DNA from: an uncultured Bacteroidales bacterium
GTDB taxonomy: Bacteria; Bacteroidota; Bacteroidia; Bacteroidales; UBA932
DNA length: 24,464 nucleotides
Reading direction: 5' to 3'
NCBI GenBank assembly: GCA_946406275.1
Contig: CAMJJZ010000011.1
Coordinates: 1 to 24,464, forward strand
In this document: piece by piece, positions 16,449 to 23,442 of the stretch
Position numbering within the stretch: the first letter of the stretch is position 1
Layout: each line of letters opens with the position of its first letter
The notes under the pieces: model-generated
What the model saw: only the letters and a program-made list of their open reading frames with translations
Told to the model about the DNA's origin: nothing
Database searches by the model: none
Position numbers and translations under genes: made by a program

Positions 16449-16975
16449 GAATCATCGGCGGACGTCTGAAGGGCAAGGTGATAATGCCCCCCGCAGGGTA
16501 TAAAGCCCGTCCCACCACGGACTTCGCCAAAGAAGGCCTTTTCAACATCCTAGACAACGAGTATGAGTTTCAGGACCTCAAGGTTCTGGATCTCTTTGGC
16601 GGTACCGGTTCCATTGCTTTTGAGTTCGCTTCCCGCGGCGCATCACGCGTATACTGCGTGGAAATGGCCCGCGAGAACGCATCGTTCATAAAGACTGAAG
16701 CCTCCAGGCTTGGGCTAAGCAACGTGACCATGGTGCGGGACAACGTCTTTGACTTCCTCCCCATCTGCCGGGAAAAGTTCGACATCATCTTTGCAGACCC
16801 GCCCTACGCCCTGGAAGGCATAGAACGCCTCCCGGACCTCATTTTTTCACTGGACCTGCTTCATCCCGAATGCTACTTCATCCTTGAGCACGGCGATGAA
16901 CACAGCTTCACCCAGCACCCCCGTTTTGTAAAAGAACGCGCCTACGGCCGCGTACATTTCAGCTTCTTCCAATGA
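16445..16975 (+). CDS. rsmD: 16S rRNA (guanine(966)-N(2))-methyltransferase RsmD
   Basis: RsmD methylates G966 of 16S rRNA using SAM during 30S assembly. The 176-aa protein starts MRIIGGRLKGKVI, the classic RsmD N-terminus (RIIGGxxRG), then RPTTDFAKEGLFNIL, also conserved. SAM motif I is LDLFGGTGSI (48-57), and the catalytic motif IV is DPPYAL (118-123). The C-terminus is typical but short. It overlaps DUF3822 by 4 bp on one side and the CstA-family gene by 4 bp on the other, so a housekeeping methyltransferase shares a message with a transporter. Confidence 0.95.
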   Translation: MRIIGGRLKGKVIMPPAGYKARPTTDFAKEGLFNILDNEYEFQDLKVLDLFGGTGSIAFEFASRGASRVYCVEMARENASFIKTEASRLGLSNVTMVRDNVFDFLPICREKFDIIFADPPYALEGIERLPDLIFSLDLLHPECYFILEHGDEHSFTQHPRFVKERAYGRVHFSFFQ

Positions 16976-18429
16976 TATCATTCGTATTAAGCATTCTGGC
17001 CCTTATAGTAGGGTATCTGTTGTATGGAAAGTTTGTGGAGAAGGTCTTCGGGCCCGATCCCAACAAGCCTACGCCGGCAATAACCAAGGCCGACGGCGTG
17101 GACTATATTGCCATGCCAACGTGGAAGGTGTTCATGATCCAGTTCCTGAACATTGCGGGAACGGGACCTATATTCGGTGCCATAATGGGCGCAAAATTCG
17201 GCCCTGCAAGCTATCTGTGGATAGTTCTGGGCTGCATTTTCGCAGGCGCTGTCCATGACTATCTGTCCGGAATGCTGTCCATAAGGCATGGTGGTGCCAA
17301 CTATCCCGACATAGTGGGTAATTATCTTGGCGGAGTCACCAAGAAGGTGATGCTGGTATTCTCGCTGTTCCTCCTTATAATGGTTGGTTCAGTGTTCGTG
17401 TATTCTCCGGCCATCATCCTTGGCGGAATGACGGGCGGCGGGAGCGCATCGTCCATGCTCATCTGGTGCGGAGTCATATTCATTTATTATATTATTGCTA
17501 CGCTGCTGCCCATAGACAAGATTATCGGCAGGATTTATCCCATTTTTGCCGTGGCTTTGCTGTTCATGGCGGCGGCGCTTATGGTGGGACTGTTCATCAA
17601 ATGGCCCTCCATGCCGGAACTGTGGGACGGACTGGGCGGATGGACAGACAAGTCCGGAATTGCCAGCCAGCCCATTTTCCCCTGTCTGTTCATTACCATT
17701 GCATGCGGTGCGGTATCCGGTTTTCATGCCACCCAGAGCCCCATTATGGCGCGGTGCATCAAGAGTGAAAAACTTGGCCGGCCCATCTTCTACGGTGCCA
17801 TGATTACGGAAGGCCTTGTGGCCCTTGTGTGGGCGGCAATATCGTCCTGGTTCTTCTTTGACGGAGGATATGCGGAGGTTGGAGGGAGCATGAGTTCCGC
17901 CGCACCGTCAGTTGTTACAATGGTTTCGAAGGGATGGCTGGGCGTGTTCGGCGGCATTCTGGCCATGCTGGGTGTAGTGGCGGCTCCTATCACTTCAGGA
18001 GACACTGCGTTCCGTAGCGCCAGGCTCATTGCGGCAGACTTCCTGCACATCAAGCAGGAGAAGATGGGGAACCGTCTTGCCATTGCAATTCCGCTCTTTG
18101 CACTGAGCGGCCTCATGCTGTGGTTCAACATTGCCGATGAAAACGGCTTCAACACCATCTGGCGTTACTTCGGCTGGGGCAACCAGACGCTGTCCGTGTT
18201 CATGTTCTGGACTGCCACGGCATACTTCGTACGCCGCGGCGGGCTATACTACCTCATAACGCTCATCCCCGCACTCTTCATGACTGCGGTATGCGTAACG
18301 TTCATTCTGGTAGATAAGACAGGCTTCGGCATAAACGCCGCGCTCGCTCCCTGGATTGGCTGCGGTACCGCCGTAGTGGCTGCATCTGTATTCTTCCTTC
18401 TTAAATCCCGCATAAATGAAAACCATTAA
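16972..18429 (+). CDS. CstA family carbon-starvation transporter
   Basis: The CstA family comprises inner-membrane importers of peptides or pyruvate, induced under carbon limitation in enterobacteria. This 485-aa version is shorter than E. coli CstA (701 aa), as is common in Bacteroidetes. About 12 hydrophobic segments are visible. The family signature is clear in FLNIAGTGPIFGAIMGAKFG and GAVHDYLSGMLSIRHGG, and the SGFHATQSP and SGDTAFRSARL segments also match. The start ATG overlaps rsmD by 4 bp, and the 3' end overlaps the aldolase start by 14 bp. Substrate is not deducible: pyruvate or small peptides are the family options. Calling it cstA would over-specify. Confidence 0.9.
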   Translation: MISFVLSILALIVGYLLYGKFVEKVFGPDPNKPTPAITKADGVDYIAMPTWKVFMIQFLNIAGTGPIFGAIMGAKFGPASYLWIVLGCIFAGAVHDYLSGMLSIRHGGANYPDIVGNYLGGVTKKVMLVFSLFLLIMVGSVFVYSPAIILGGMTGGGSASSMLIWCGVIFIYYIIATLLPIDKIIGRIYPIFAVALLFMAAALMVGLFIKWPSMPELWDGLGGWTDKSGIASQPIFPCLFITIACGAVSGFHATQSPIMARCIKSEKLGRPIFYGAMITEGLVALVWAAISSWFFFDGGYAEVGGSMSSAAPSVVTMVSKGWLGVFGGILAMLGVVAAPITSGDTAFRSARLIAADFLHIKQEKMGNRLAIAIPLFALSGLMLWFNIADENGFNTIWRYFGWGNQTLSVFMFWTATAYFVRRGGLYYLITLIPALFMTAVCVTFILVDKTGFGINAALAPWIGCGTAVVAASVFFLLKSRINENH

Positions 18430-19243
18430 AGAAGTCCTTTACAACTGCCAGGCAAAGAAGACGGCAGTTCTGGCTACCAATTTCTATAATTACGAGACTC
18501 TTATCTGCGTCGCCAAAGCCGCACAGGCCATGAACGCACCAGTGATGCTACAGCTCACGCGGTCGTCCATAGACTACATGGGACTTCATACGGCATACAA
18601 GATGGGCCGTCAGGTAATTGAGGACTACGGCCTCCAGGGATACATCCACCTGGACCACGGCCCGTCGCTGGAACTGGTCCAGAAGTGCCTGGACGAGGGT
18701 TTTGACTCAGTCATGATAGACGCCTCGGAGAAGCCCTTCGAGGAGAATGTGGCAACATCGGCAAAGGCCGTGGAGATGGCAAAGCCCTACGGCGCCAACG
18801 TTGAGGCGGAGCTTGGATATGTTGCCAAACTTGGCCAGGAGCAGGGCGGCGGTTTTACCACCCCGGAACAGGCGGTGGAATTCGTGAACCGTACGGGTGT
18901 GGACGCACTGGCGGTATCAATCGGCTCGGCCCACGGCTTCTACAAACAGCCGCCGCATCTTGACATACCCCGCCTTGCGGCCATCCACGCCGCAACTCCC
19001 GTGGCCCTGGTGCTGCACGGTTCCTCCGGTATCCCTCACGATCAGGTAAAGGAAGCCATCGCCAACGGCATCGTCAAGGTGAACCTTGCCACGGAGATTA
19101 AGGACAACTTCATGCGTGCCCTCAAGCAGGTCCTCTCCGAGAGCGACGAAATAGACCTCCGCAAAGTCTTCCCCAAGGCCATGCTGCCCGTGGTGGAACT
19201 CCTCAAGGAAAAGTACTCAGTTACCGGCGCAAAGGTTTTATAG
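18416..19243 (+). CDS. Class II fructose-1,6-bisphosphate aldolase family protein
   Basis: Class II aldolases use zinc to split fructose- or tagatose-1,6-bisphosphate into DHAP and glyceraldehyde-3-phosphate. The 275-aa size fits the short GatY/KbaY/FbaA-like type. The catalytic Asp80 and zinc ligand His81 are in HLDHGPS. Other zinc ligands are His173 in GSAHGFY and His201 in LHGSSGIP, and the conserved VEAELG and KVNLATE segments are present. The usual AFNVYN start is ATNFYN here. The active site is complete. The start ATG lies inside the end of the CstA-family gene, and the glycosyltransferase begins 3 bp after its stop. FBP versus tagatose-BP preference cannot be decided by eye. Confidence 0.92.
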   Translation: MKTIKEVLYNCQAKKTAVLATNFYNYETLICVAKAAQAMNAPVMLQLTRSSIDYMGLHTAYKMGRQVIEDYGLQGYIHLDHGPSLELVQKCLDEGFDSVMIDASEKPFEENVATSAKAVEMAKPYGANVEAELGYVAKLGQEQGGGFTTPEQAVEFVNRTGVDALAVSIGSAHGFYKQPPHLDIPRLAAIHAATPVALVLHGSSGIPHDQVKEAIANGIVKVNLATEIKDNFMRALKQVLSESDEIDLRKVFPKAMLPVVELLKEKYSVTGAKVL

Positions 19244-19246
19244 CTG

Positions 19247-20404
19247 ATGAACAGAGTAGGCCTTTTCATAGACACCTGGTATCCCATGGTGGACGGTGTG
19301 ATCAAGGTGGTGGACAATTATGCCCGCCGCCTGGTGAATTACTGCGAGGTGGTGGTTTTCTGCCCGGAAACGCGGGGATTCAGCAAGGAGGACGATGAAA
19401 AGCTCCCTTACAAGGTGGTACGATGCCATTCCGTGCCCATCATCGGCTACGATTACGATCTTCCTACGCCCGCCCTGGACCCGCTGTTCGAGGCGCAGAT
19501 AATCCTCAGCGGCATTGACATGGTCCATATCCATTCGCCATTTGCCGTGGGAATGGCGGGGCTGCTTTATGCTAAGCTGCACAGGATTCCGGTGGTGGCC
19601 ACGCTGCACAGCCAGTACAAGCAGGACTTTGAAAAGCCGCTGCGTACAGATCTTGGGCTTAAGTTGGTTATGGGCCGCATTATGGGCGTCTTCAACGCCT
19701 GCGACGAGTGCTGGGCTGTGAATGCCGGTATCAAGGATTTATATGAGAAAGAGTACGGCCTCACGGCTCCCTGCAAGGTGAGGCTCAACGCCACGGACCA
19801 CAAGCCTGTTGATGACCCGGAAGAGGCTGCCAGGATAGTTAACCAAACCTATGGCATTCCGTCCGATGCCACGGCGTTCCTTTTTGTAGGCAGAATCAAC
19901 TTCATCAAGAATATAGACTTCACGGTAAGGGCACTAGCTAGGGCCAAGGAACTTGGCCTGCGGAACTTCCGTATGCTCTTTGCCGGCAAGGGCCAGGACG
20001 AGGATAAGCTGGCGGAAGTGGTTGCGGAGCAGGGACTTACGGAAGAGGTGGTAATGTGCGGCCTCACTGATCGTCCAATGCTTGAAAGGCTCTATTCCAG
20101 GGCTAAGCTATTCCTTTTCCCTTCGCTGTACGATGCCAATTCCCTGGTGCAGATTGAGGCCGCCTGTCAGGGAACGCCCACCCTTTTCCTGGAAGGCGCC
20201 CGCACGGCCGCAACCGTCACGCCCGGCGTGAACGGCTATGTATCGGCCCCGGGAGAAGACAACTACGCCCGTGCCATCCTGGATATTCTGGCCGATGAAG
20301 AAGGCTACCAGCGCGTGAGCGCCGCCGCCCGCAAGGACCTCTACCTTAATTGGGACGACGTTGTCCGCGAGGTGTATAAGGACTATTGTTCTTTAACTAA
20401 TTGA
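19247..20404 (+). CDS. GT4 family glycosyltransferase
   Basis: The 385-aa protein has the two-Rossmann GT-B fold typical of GT4. The N-terminus GLFIDTWYPMVDGVIKVV matches the start of diacylglycerol glucosyltransferase-like GT4 enzymes, which add glucose to membrane lipids; HIHSPFAVGMAGL and LHSQYKQDF also fit. In the C-terminal domain, FLFVGRINFIKN is the donor-binding start, and DANSLVQIEA sits at the EX7E motif with Asp296 replacing the first Glu and Glu304 kept. No membrane helix is seen, so peripheral membrane association is likely. Acceptor unknown: glycolipid or surface glycan are both possible. It ends 2 bp from the convergent transporter gene. Confidence 0.88.
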   Translation: MNRVGLFIDTWYPMVDGVIKVVDNYARRLVNYCEVVVFCPETRGFSKEDDEKLPYKVVRCHSVPIIGYDYDLPTPALDPLFEAQIILSGIDMVHIHSPFAVGMAGLLYAKLHRIPVVATLHSQYKQDFEKPLRTDLGLKLVMGRIMGVFNACDECWAVNAGIKDLYEKEYGLTAPCKVRLNATDHKPVDDPEEAARIVNQTYGIPSDATAFLFVGRINFIKNIDFTVRALARAKELGLRNFRMLFAGKGQDEDKLAEVVAEQGLTEEVVMCGLTDRPMLERLYSRAKLFLFPSLYDANSLVQIEAACQGTPTLFLEGARTAATVTPGVNGYVSAPGEDNYARAILDILADEEGYQRVSAAARKDLYLNWDDVVREVYKDYCSLTN

Positions 20405-20406
20405 GA

Positions 20407-21252
20407 TTATCTCTTTCTTACAATCCCCACATACGTCAGGAGAACTATGTTCATCATCAGGGAATAGAGGATGGCGGGGATTGCCATCTCCTCGTTGGCG
20501 AAGATGAGGGGGCTGGAGGCAATGGCTATGGCCTGGGCGGCGTTCTGCATTCCAACCTCGATGACTACCGTCCTGCGCTGCTGTGCGCTGTTCTTCACAA
20601 GCCTGGACAGCAGTGAAGAAATGCCAATGGCAACAAGGATGAGAACAGTCACGCATGCGCCCAGCAGCCCTATGTTATTAAGGATGGTCCTGTGATGCTG
20701 GATGTAGAAAACGGTTATGAGGACCAGCAGCAGCGGGAAGGCAAGCTTGGTGAGGACTTTGTCCGTCTTTTGCGCGGCATTGGGCCAGGCATAGTGCATG
20801 CCTATTCCAAGAAGCACGGGAACCAGCATGAGGACGATGTTCTGCTTTATAAGATTCCCCACTGGCAGCGCTATACCGACACTTTCGCCGACCAGACGCG
20901 TAGCCCAGCTCATTATGAACGGGATTGTAAACAGCGTGATGACGCTGCTTATGGCGGTGAGGGTGACCGACAGAGCCACATCCCCGCCCGCAAGCTTCGA
21001 GAAAACGTTGGAGGAGCTCCCGCCGGGGCAGCACGCAATTAGGACCAGGCCGATGAAGAACACCGGAGGAAGCTTGAACAGGTACGCCAGCGCAAGGGCT
21101 ATAGCCGGCAGAAGTATCAGCTGCCCGAACAGCGCCACGGCAATGGGCCACGGTCTGCGGAAAACCTTCCCGAAGTCCTCGAAGCGGAGCGCGAGCCCCA
21201 GATCGAACATCAGGAGAGTGAGAATGGGAAGAACTATCCAGATAGTGTTCAT
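20407..21252 (-). CDS. Bile acid:sodium symporter family (BASS) transporter
   Basis: The 281-aa membrane protein belongs to the BASS family, Na+-coupled importers of bile acids, pantoate, pyruvate and other organic anions. About 9 hydrophobic segments can be traced. The first discontinuous-helix motif is ACCPGGSSSNVFSKLAGGD (73-91), with the Na+-binding region, and the second is EVGMQNAAQA (232-241), both well preserved. The start overlaps the upstream hydrolase stop by 4 bp, so the two are a two-gene unit. Bile acid as substrate is not implied by the family name; in a gut bacterium it is one of several options. Confidence 0.9.
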   Translation of the reverse strand: MNTIWIVLPILTLLMFDLGLALRFEDFGKVFRRPWPIAVALFGQLILLPAIALALAYLFKLPPVFFIGLVLIACCPGGSSSNVFSKLAGGDVALSVTLTAISSVITLFTIPFIMSWATRLVGESVGIALPVGNLIKQNIVLMLVPVLLGIGMHYAWPNAAQKTDKVLTKLAFPLLLVLITVFYIQHHRTILNNIGLLGACVTVLILVAIGISSLLSRLVKNSAQQRRTVVIEVGMQNAAQAIAIASSPLIFANEEMAIPAILYSLMMNIVLLTYVGIVRKR

Positions 21253-22055
21253 AGCAGTTCTGCGATCTCTCCGATTACTTCCTTCTGCACCTCCGGCTTG
21301 AATCCGTGACCTTCACCGGGAAGGACCTTGAGGGTGGCATTCTTGTATGCTTCAAGGGCACGCTCGGAGTACGACACGTTCACCACCTTGTCCTGGTCTC
21401 CGTGGAAGATTGAAACGGGGCCTTCATACTGGCTCACAGTCTTGTAGACATCCAGATCATACAGCCCTTCAAGATAGGCATGGCCAAGTTTCATCCCCCA
21501 GAAGTCCATTTCCTCAGGCATATCGTCAAGTTTGGGGAACATCTTAACCCAGTCGTCCGGTATGCAGAATGCAGGGAACACGAGGACGAGCCTTTCTATC
21601 TTATCCTTCCTTTCCGCCGCCACAAGAGAGGATACCATTCCTCCCTGGCTTTCGCCTATGAGGATAACGCGCTTGGGGTCGATAAACTCCCTCTCACAAA
21701 GGTCGTCAATCACGGCTTTGAGGTCTTCCGCTTCCGTAAAGATAGACATATCCGAAGTCTTGCCCTCCGAGCGGCTCCACACAGACCCGCCGCAGAAGTC
21801 GTAACAGCAGACTGCATATCCTTTGGGCGCCAGCGCCTCTGCATAAGGCACTCCGGACATATATGTAGCACCGAAACCGTGAGAGAACACCACCAGCGGC
21901 GCTTTCTTCACCCCGTCCGGGATGTAAAGCTGCCCCCAAATATTGTTCTCTCCGCTCTTCACTGAGATCTCTTCTACCGAATAAGTGTACGTATTTTTAC
22001 CGCCGCAAGCCACCATGAGCACAGGCAGCAGGATGAGTGTAAGGATTCGTTTCAT
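21249..22055 (-). CDS. Alpha/beta hydrolase lipoprotein
   Basis: This 268-aa serine hydrolase of the alpha/beta fold starts at the ATG 22053-22055 with a lipoprotein signal (VLMVAC, Cys17); a longer upstream frame adds non-signal residues and is rejected. The oxyanion region is FSHGFGA (57-63), the nucleophile Ser136 is in IGESQGG, the acid is probably Asp222 in HGDQDKVV, and His250 is in GEGHGF. The triad is therefore complete. It should act outside the inner membrane as an esterase, acyl hydrolase or peptidase. The partner gene encodes a BASS importer, so release and uptake of an organic acid is a reasonable hypothesis, not shown by sequence. Confidence 0.9.
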   Translation of the reverse strand: MKRILTLILLPVLMVACGGKNTYTYSVEEISVKSGENNIWGQLYIPDGVKKAPLVVFSHGFGATYMSGVPYAEALAPKGYAVCCYDFCGGSVWSRSEGKTSDMSIFTEAEDLKAVIDDLCEREFIDPKRVILIGESQGGMVSSLVAAERKDKIERLVLVFPAFCIPDDWVKMFPKLDDMPEEMDFWGMKLGHAYLEGLYDLDVYKTVSQYEGPVSIFHGDQDKVVNVSYSERALEAYKNATLKVLPGEGHGFKPEVQKEVIGEIAELL

Positions 22056-22070
22056 TGTTTCTGTTTTGTA

Positions 22071-22078
22071 CAAAGTTA
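22071..22078 (-). promoter_or_regulatory. Predicted -7 box for the hydrolase-BASS unit
   Basis: On the minus strand TAACTTTG matches TAnnTTTG exactly, identical to the box ahead of the 15058 gene. It is 15 bp upstream of the ATG at 22055. A clear -33 element is not found. The box lies in the 60-bp gap shared with the divergent lipoprotein gene. Confidence 0.5.
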
Positions 22079-22115
22079 GCAATAAAATGCGTATCTTAGC
22101 AGAAATCATTCTGAT

Positions 22116-22811
22116 ATGCGGAAGTATATATCCATTCTTTTCCTGCTGTGCATACTAGCGTGCGGACCCCTGTCACGGACTCCAAGGGTTGCCGGACAGC
22201 TCACACTCGCAGATAGCGTATGGGTATTCAGCCAATCGCGCCCGGAAGGGTTCACCCTTGACATCAGGTCCTGGAAGGAACCAAAGGAGGGGATCTCCGT
22301 GGCTTATGCGGAGACTCAGAACAGGCACGACCGCGAGGACCTCGATTATGTAGTGAGCCACTCCAAAACCCACGAAGGATACATAGGCGGATGGCTCAAC
22401 TCAGAAGACGGGCTTTATTATTTTGACAGCGTACGCATTTTCCCGGAGGACTCTCTGGAAAAGGCCAAACAGTTCGGCCGCCTCAACGGCCAGGATGCCG
22501 TCTACGTACTTTCAAAAGGAACAGAGATACGGCTTCTGGAGAATCCGCAGGATGTTTCCCCGAACACCCTAATCATTATGTATGACCCGGAGGTGGGGAA
22601 AGAGCCGCTCTTGACCGCCGTAAAGGAGTACGGAGCCGAACTCAAGTACGACTACAGCATCATCCCTGGAATCGCAATAAAGATCCCCGATGGGAAGGAC
22701 ATCCACGATGCAATAGCTTATTTCAAAAAGGTGAAGGGGGTCACTTCCGTTGAACGCGACCATATCTATCATCTCATCGACCCCGTAAAACCCAGGCTGG
22801 AGGTTATGTAA
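22116..22811 (+). CDS. Uncharacterised lipoprotein with C-terminal I9/subtilisin-propeptide-like module
   Basis: The 231-aa product has a lipoprotein signal (LCILAC, Cys16). No domain is certain. Residues about 28-140 form a soluble region with SRPEGFTLDIRSW, AYAETQN, EGYIGGWL, DGLYYFDSVRIF and FGRLNGQDAVYVL; this pattern reminds me of a module in phage or mobile-element polyvalent proteins, from memory only. Residues about 149-220 resemble the inhibitor I9 propeptide of subtilisins: a first strand (NTLIIMYD), a helix, AELKYDYSIIPGIAIKIPDG, a helix, then GVTSVERDHIYHL, the hallmark V-x-S-V-E-x-D ending. No protease domain follows, so it may be a free-standing inhibitor or folding aid. It diverges from the hydrolase gene and overlaps the HAD gene tail to tail by 8 bp. 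Confidence 0.75.
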   Translation: MRKYISILFLLCILACGPLSRTPRVAGQLTLADSVWVFSQSRPEGFTLDIRSWKEPKEGISVAYAETQNRHDREDLDYVVSHSKTHEGYIGGWLNSEDGLYYFDSVRIFPEDSLEKAKQFGRLNGQDAVYVLSKGTEIRLLENPQDVSPNTLIIMYDPEVGKEPLLTAVKEYGAELKYDYSIIPGIAIKIPDGKDIHDAIAYFKKVKGVTSVERDHIYHLIDPVKPRLEVM

Positions 22812-23442
22812 GAATCCCTCGCAACTCTTCCACGCTGTTCACAATCCTGTTTCCCGCCAGTTCTTCCTTTGTGCGGTAACCCCAACTTACGGCAATTGAG
22901 TCAATGCCGCCGTTGGCGGCGGTCTTCATATCCGTGGGCGAATCACCTACCAGTACGGCATCGGCCTTGGGGATGCCGGACAGTTTGAGTACATGTTCGA
23001 CTATTTCCGGAGAGGGTTTCAGGGGGAATCCCTCGCGGTTTCCCATTATTGCAACGAAATCAATCTTCTGGAAGAACTCCTTTATGAGATACTCCGTGCC
23101 CTCCTGGAATTTGTTGGAAACGATTGCCATTCTCACGCCGCGTTTGTTCAAGTCAGAAACCAGATCAACGATTCCCGGATAAGGCCTCGTCTTCACATCT
23201 ATGTGGGCCGAGTAATACTCCTTGAAGTCCTTCAGGCACGCATCAACGTATGCCTCGTCCACCCCTGCAGGAAGCGCCTGTTGCACCAAATTCCGCACGC
23301 CATGTCCAACCATCCGGCGGTATTCGTCCATGGTGTGCAGCGGAAGGCCACGAAGCGTTAGTGCATAGCTCACCGCCGTTCCCAAGTCTTCCAGAGTATC
23401 TATTAGGGTACCGTCCAGGTCCCAGAGTACAAGCTTTTTCAT
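22804..23442 (-). CDS. HAD family hydrolase, phosphoglycolate phosphatase-like
   Basis: The 212-aa cytoplasmic protein is a HAD-superfamily phosphatase, closest by eye to Gph/PGPase-type enzymes with a four-helix cap. Motif I is WDLDGTLIDT (Asp8 nucleophile, Asp10 acid), motif II is IVSNK (Ser109), motif III Lys is in PLKPSPE (Lys142), and motif IV is GDSPTDMKTA (Asp167, Asp171). The family often removes phosphate from 2-phosphoglycolate or small sugar phosphates; the substrate is not shown here. The ATG at 23440-23442 gives the canonical start; a 42-codon upstream extension lies in the neighbouring gene and is rejected. It overlaps the upstream MBL gene stop by 1 bp (TAATG). Confidence 0.92.
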   Translation of the reverse strand: MKKLVLWDLDGTLIDTLEDLGTAVSYALTLRGLPLHTMDEYRRMVGHGVRNLVQQALPAGVDEAYVDACLKDFKEYYSAHIDVKTRPYPGIVDLVSDLNKRGVRMAIVSNKFQEGTEYLIKEFFQKIDFVAIMGNREGFPLKPSPEIVEHVLKLSGIPKADAVLVGDSPTDMKTAANGGIDSIAVSWGYRTKEELAGNRIVNSVEELRGILT

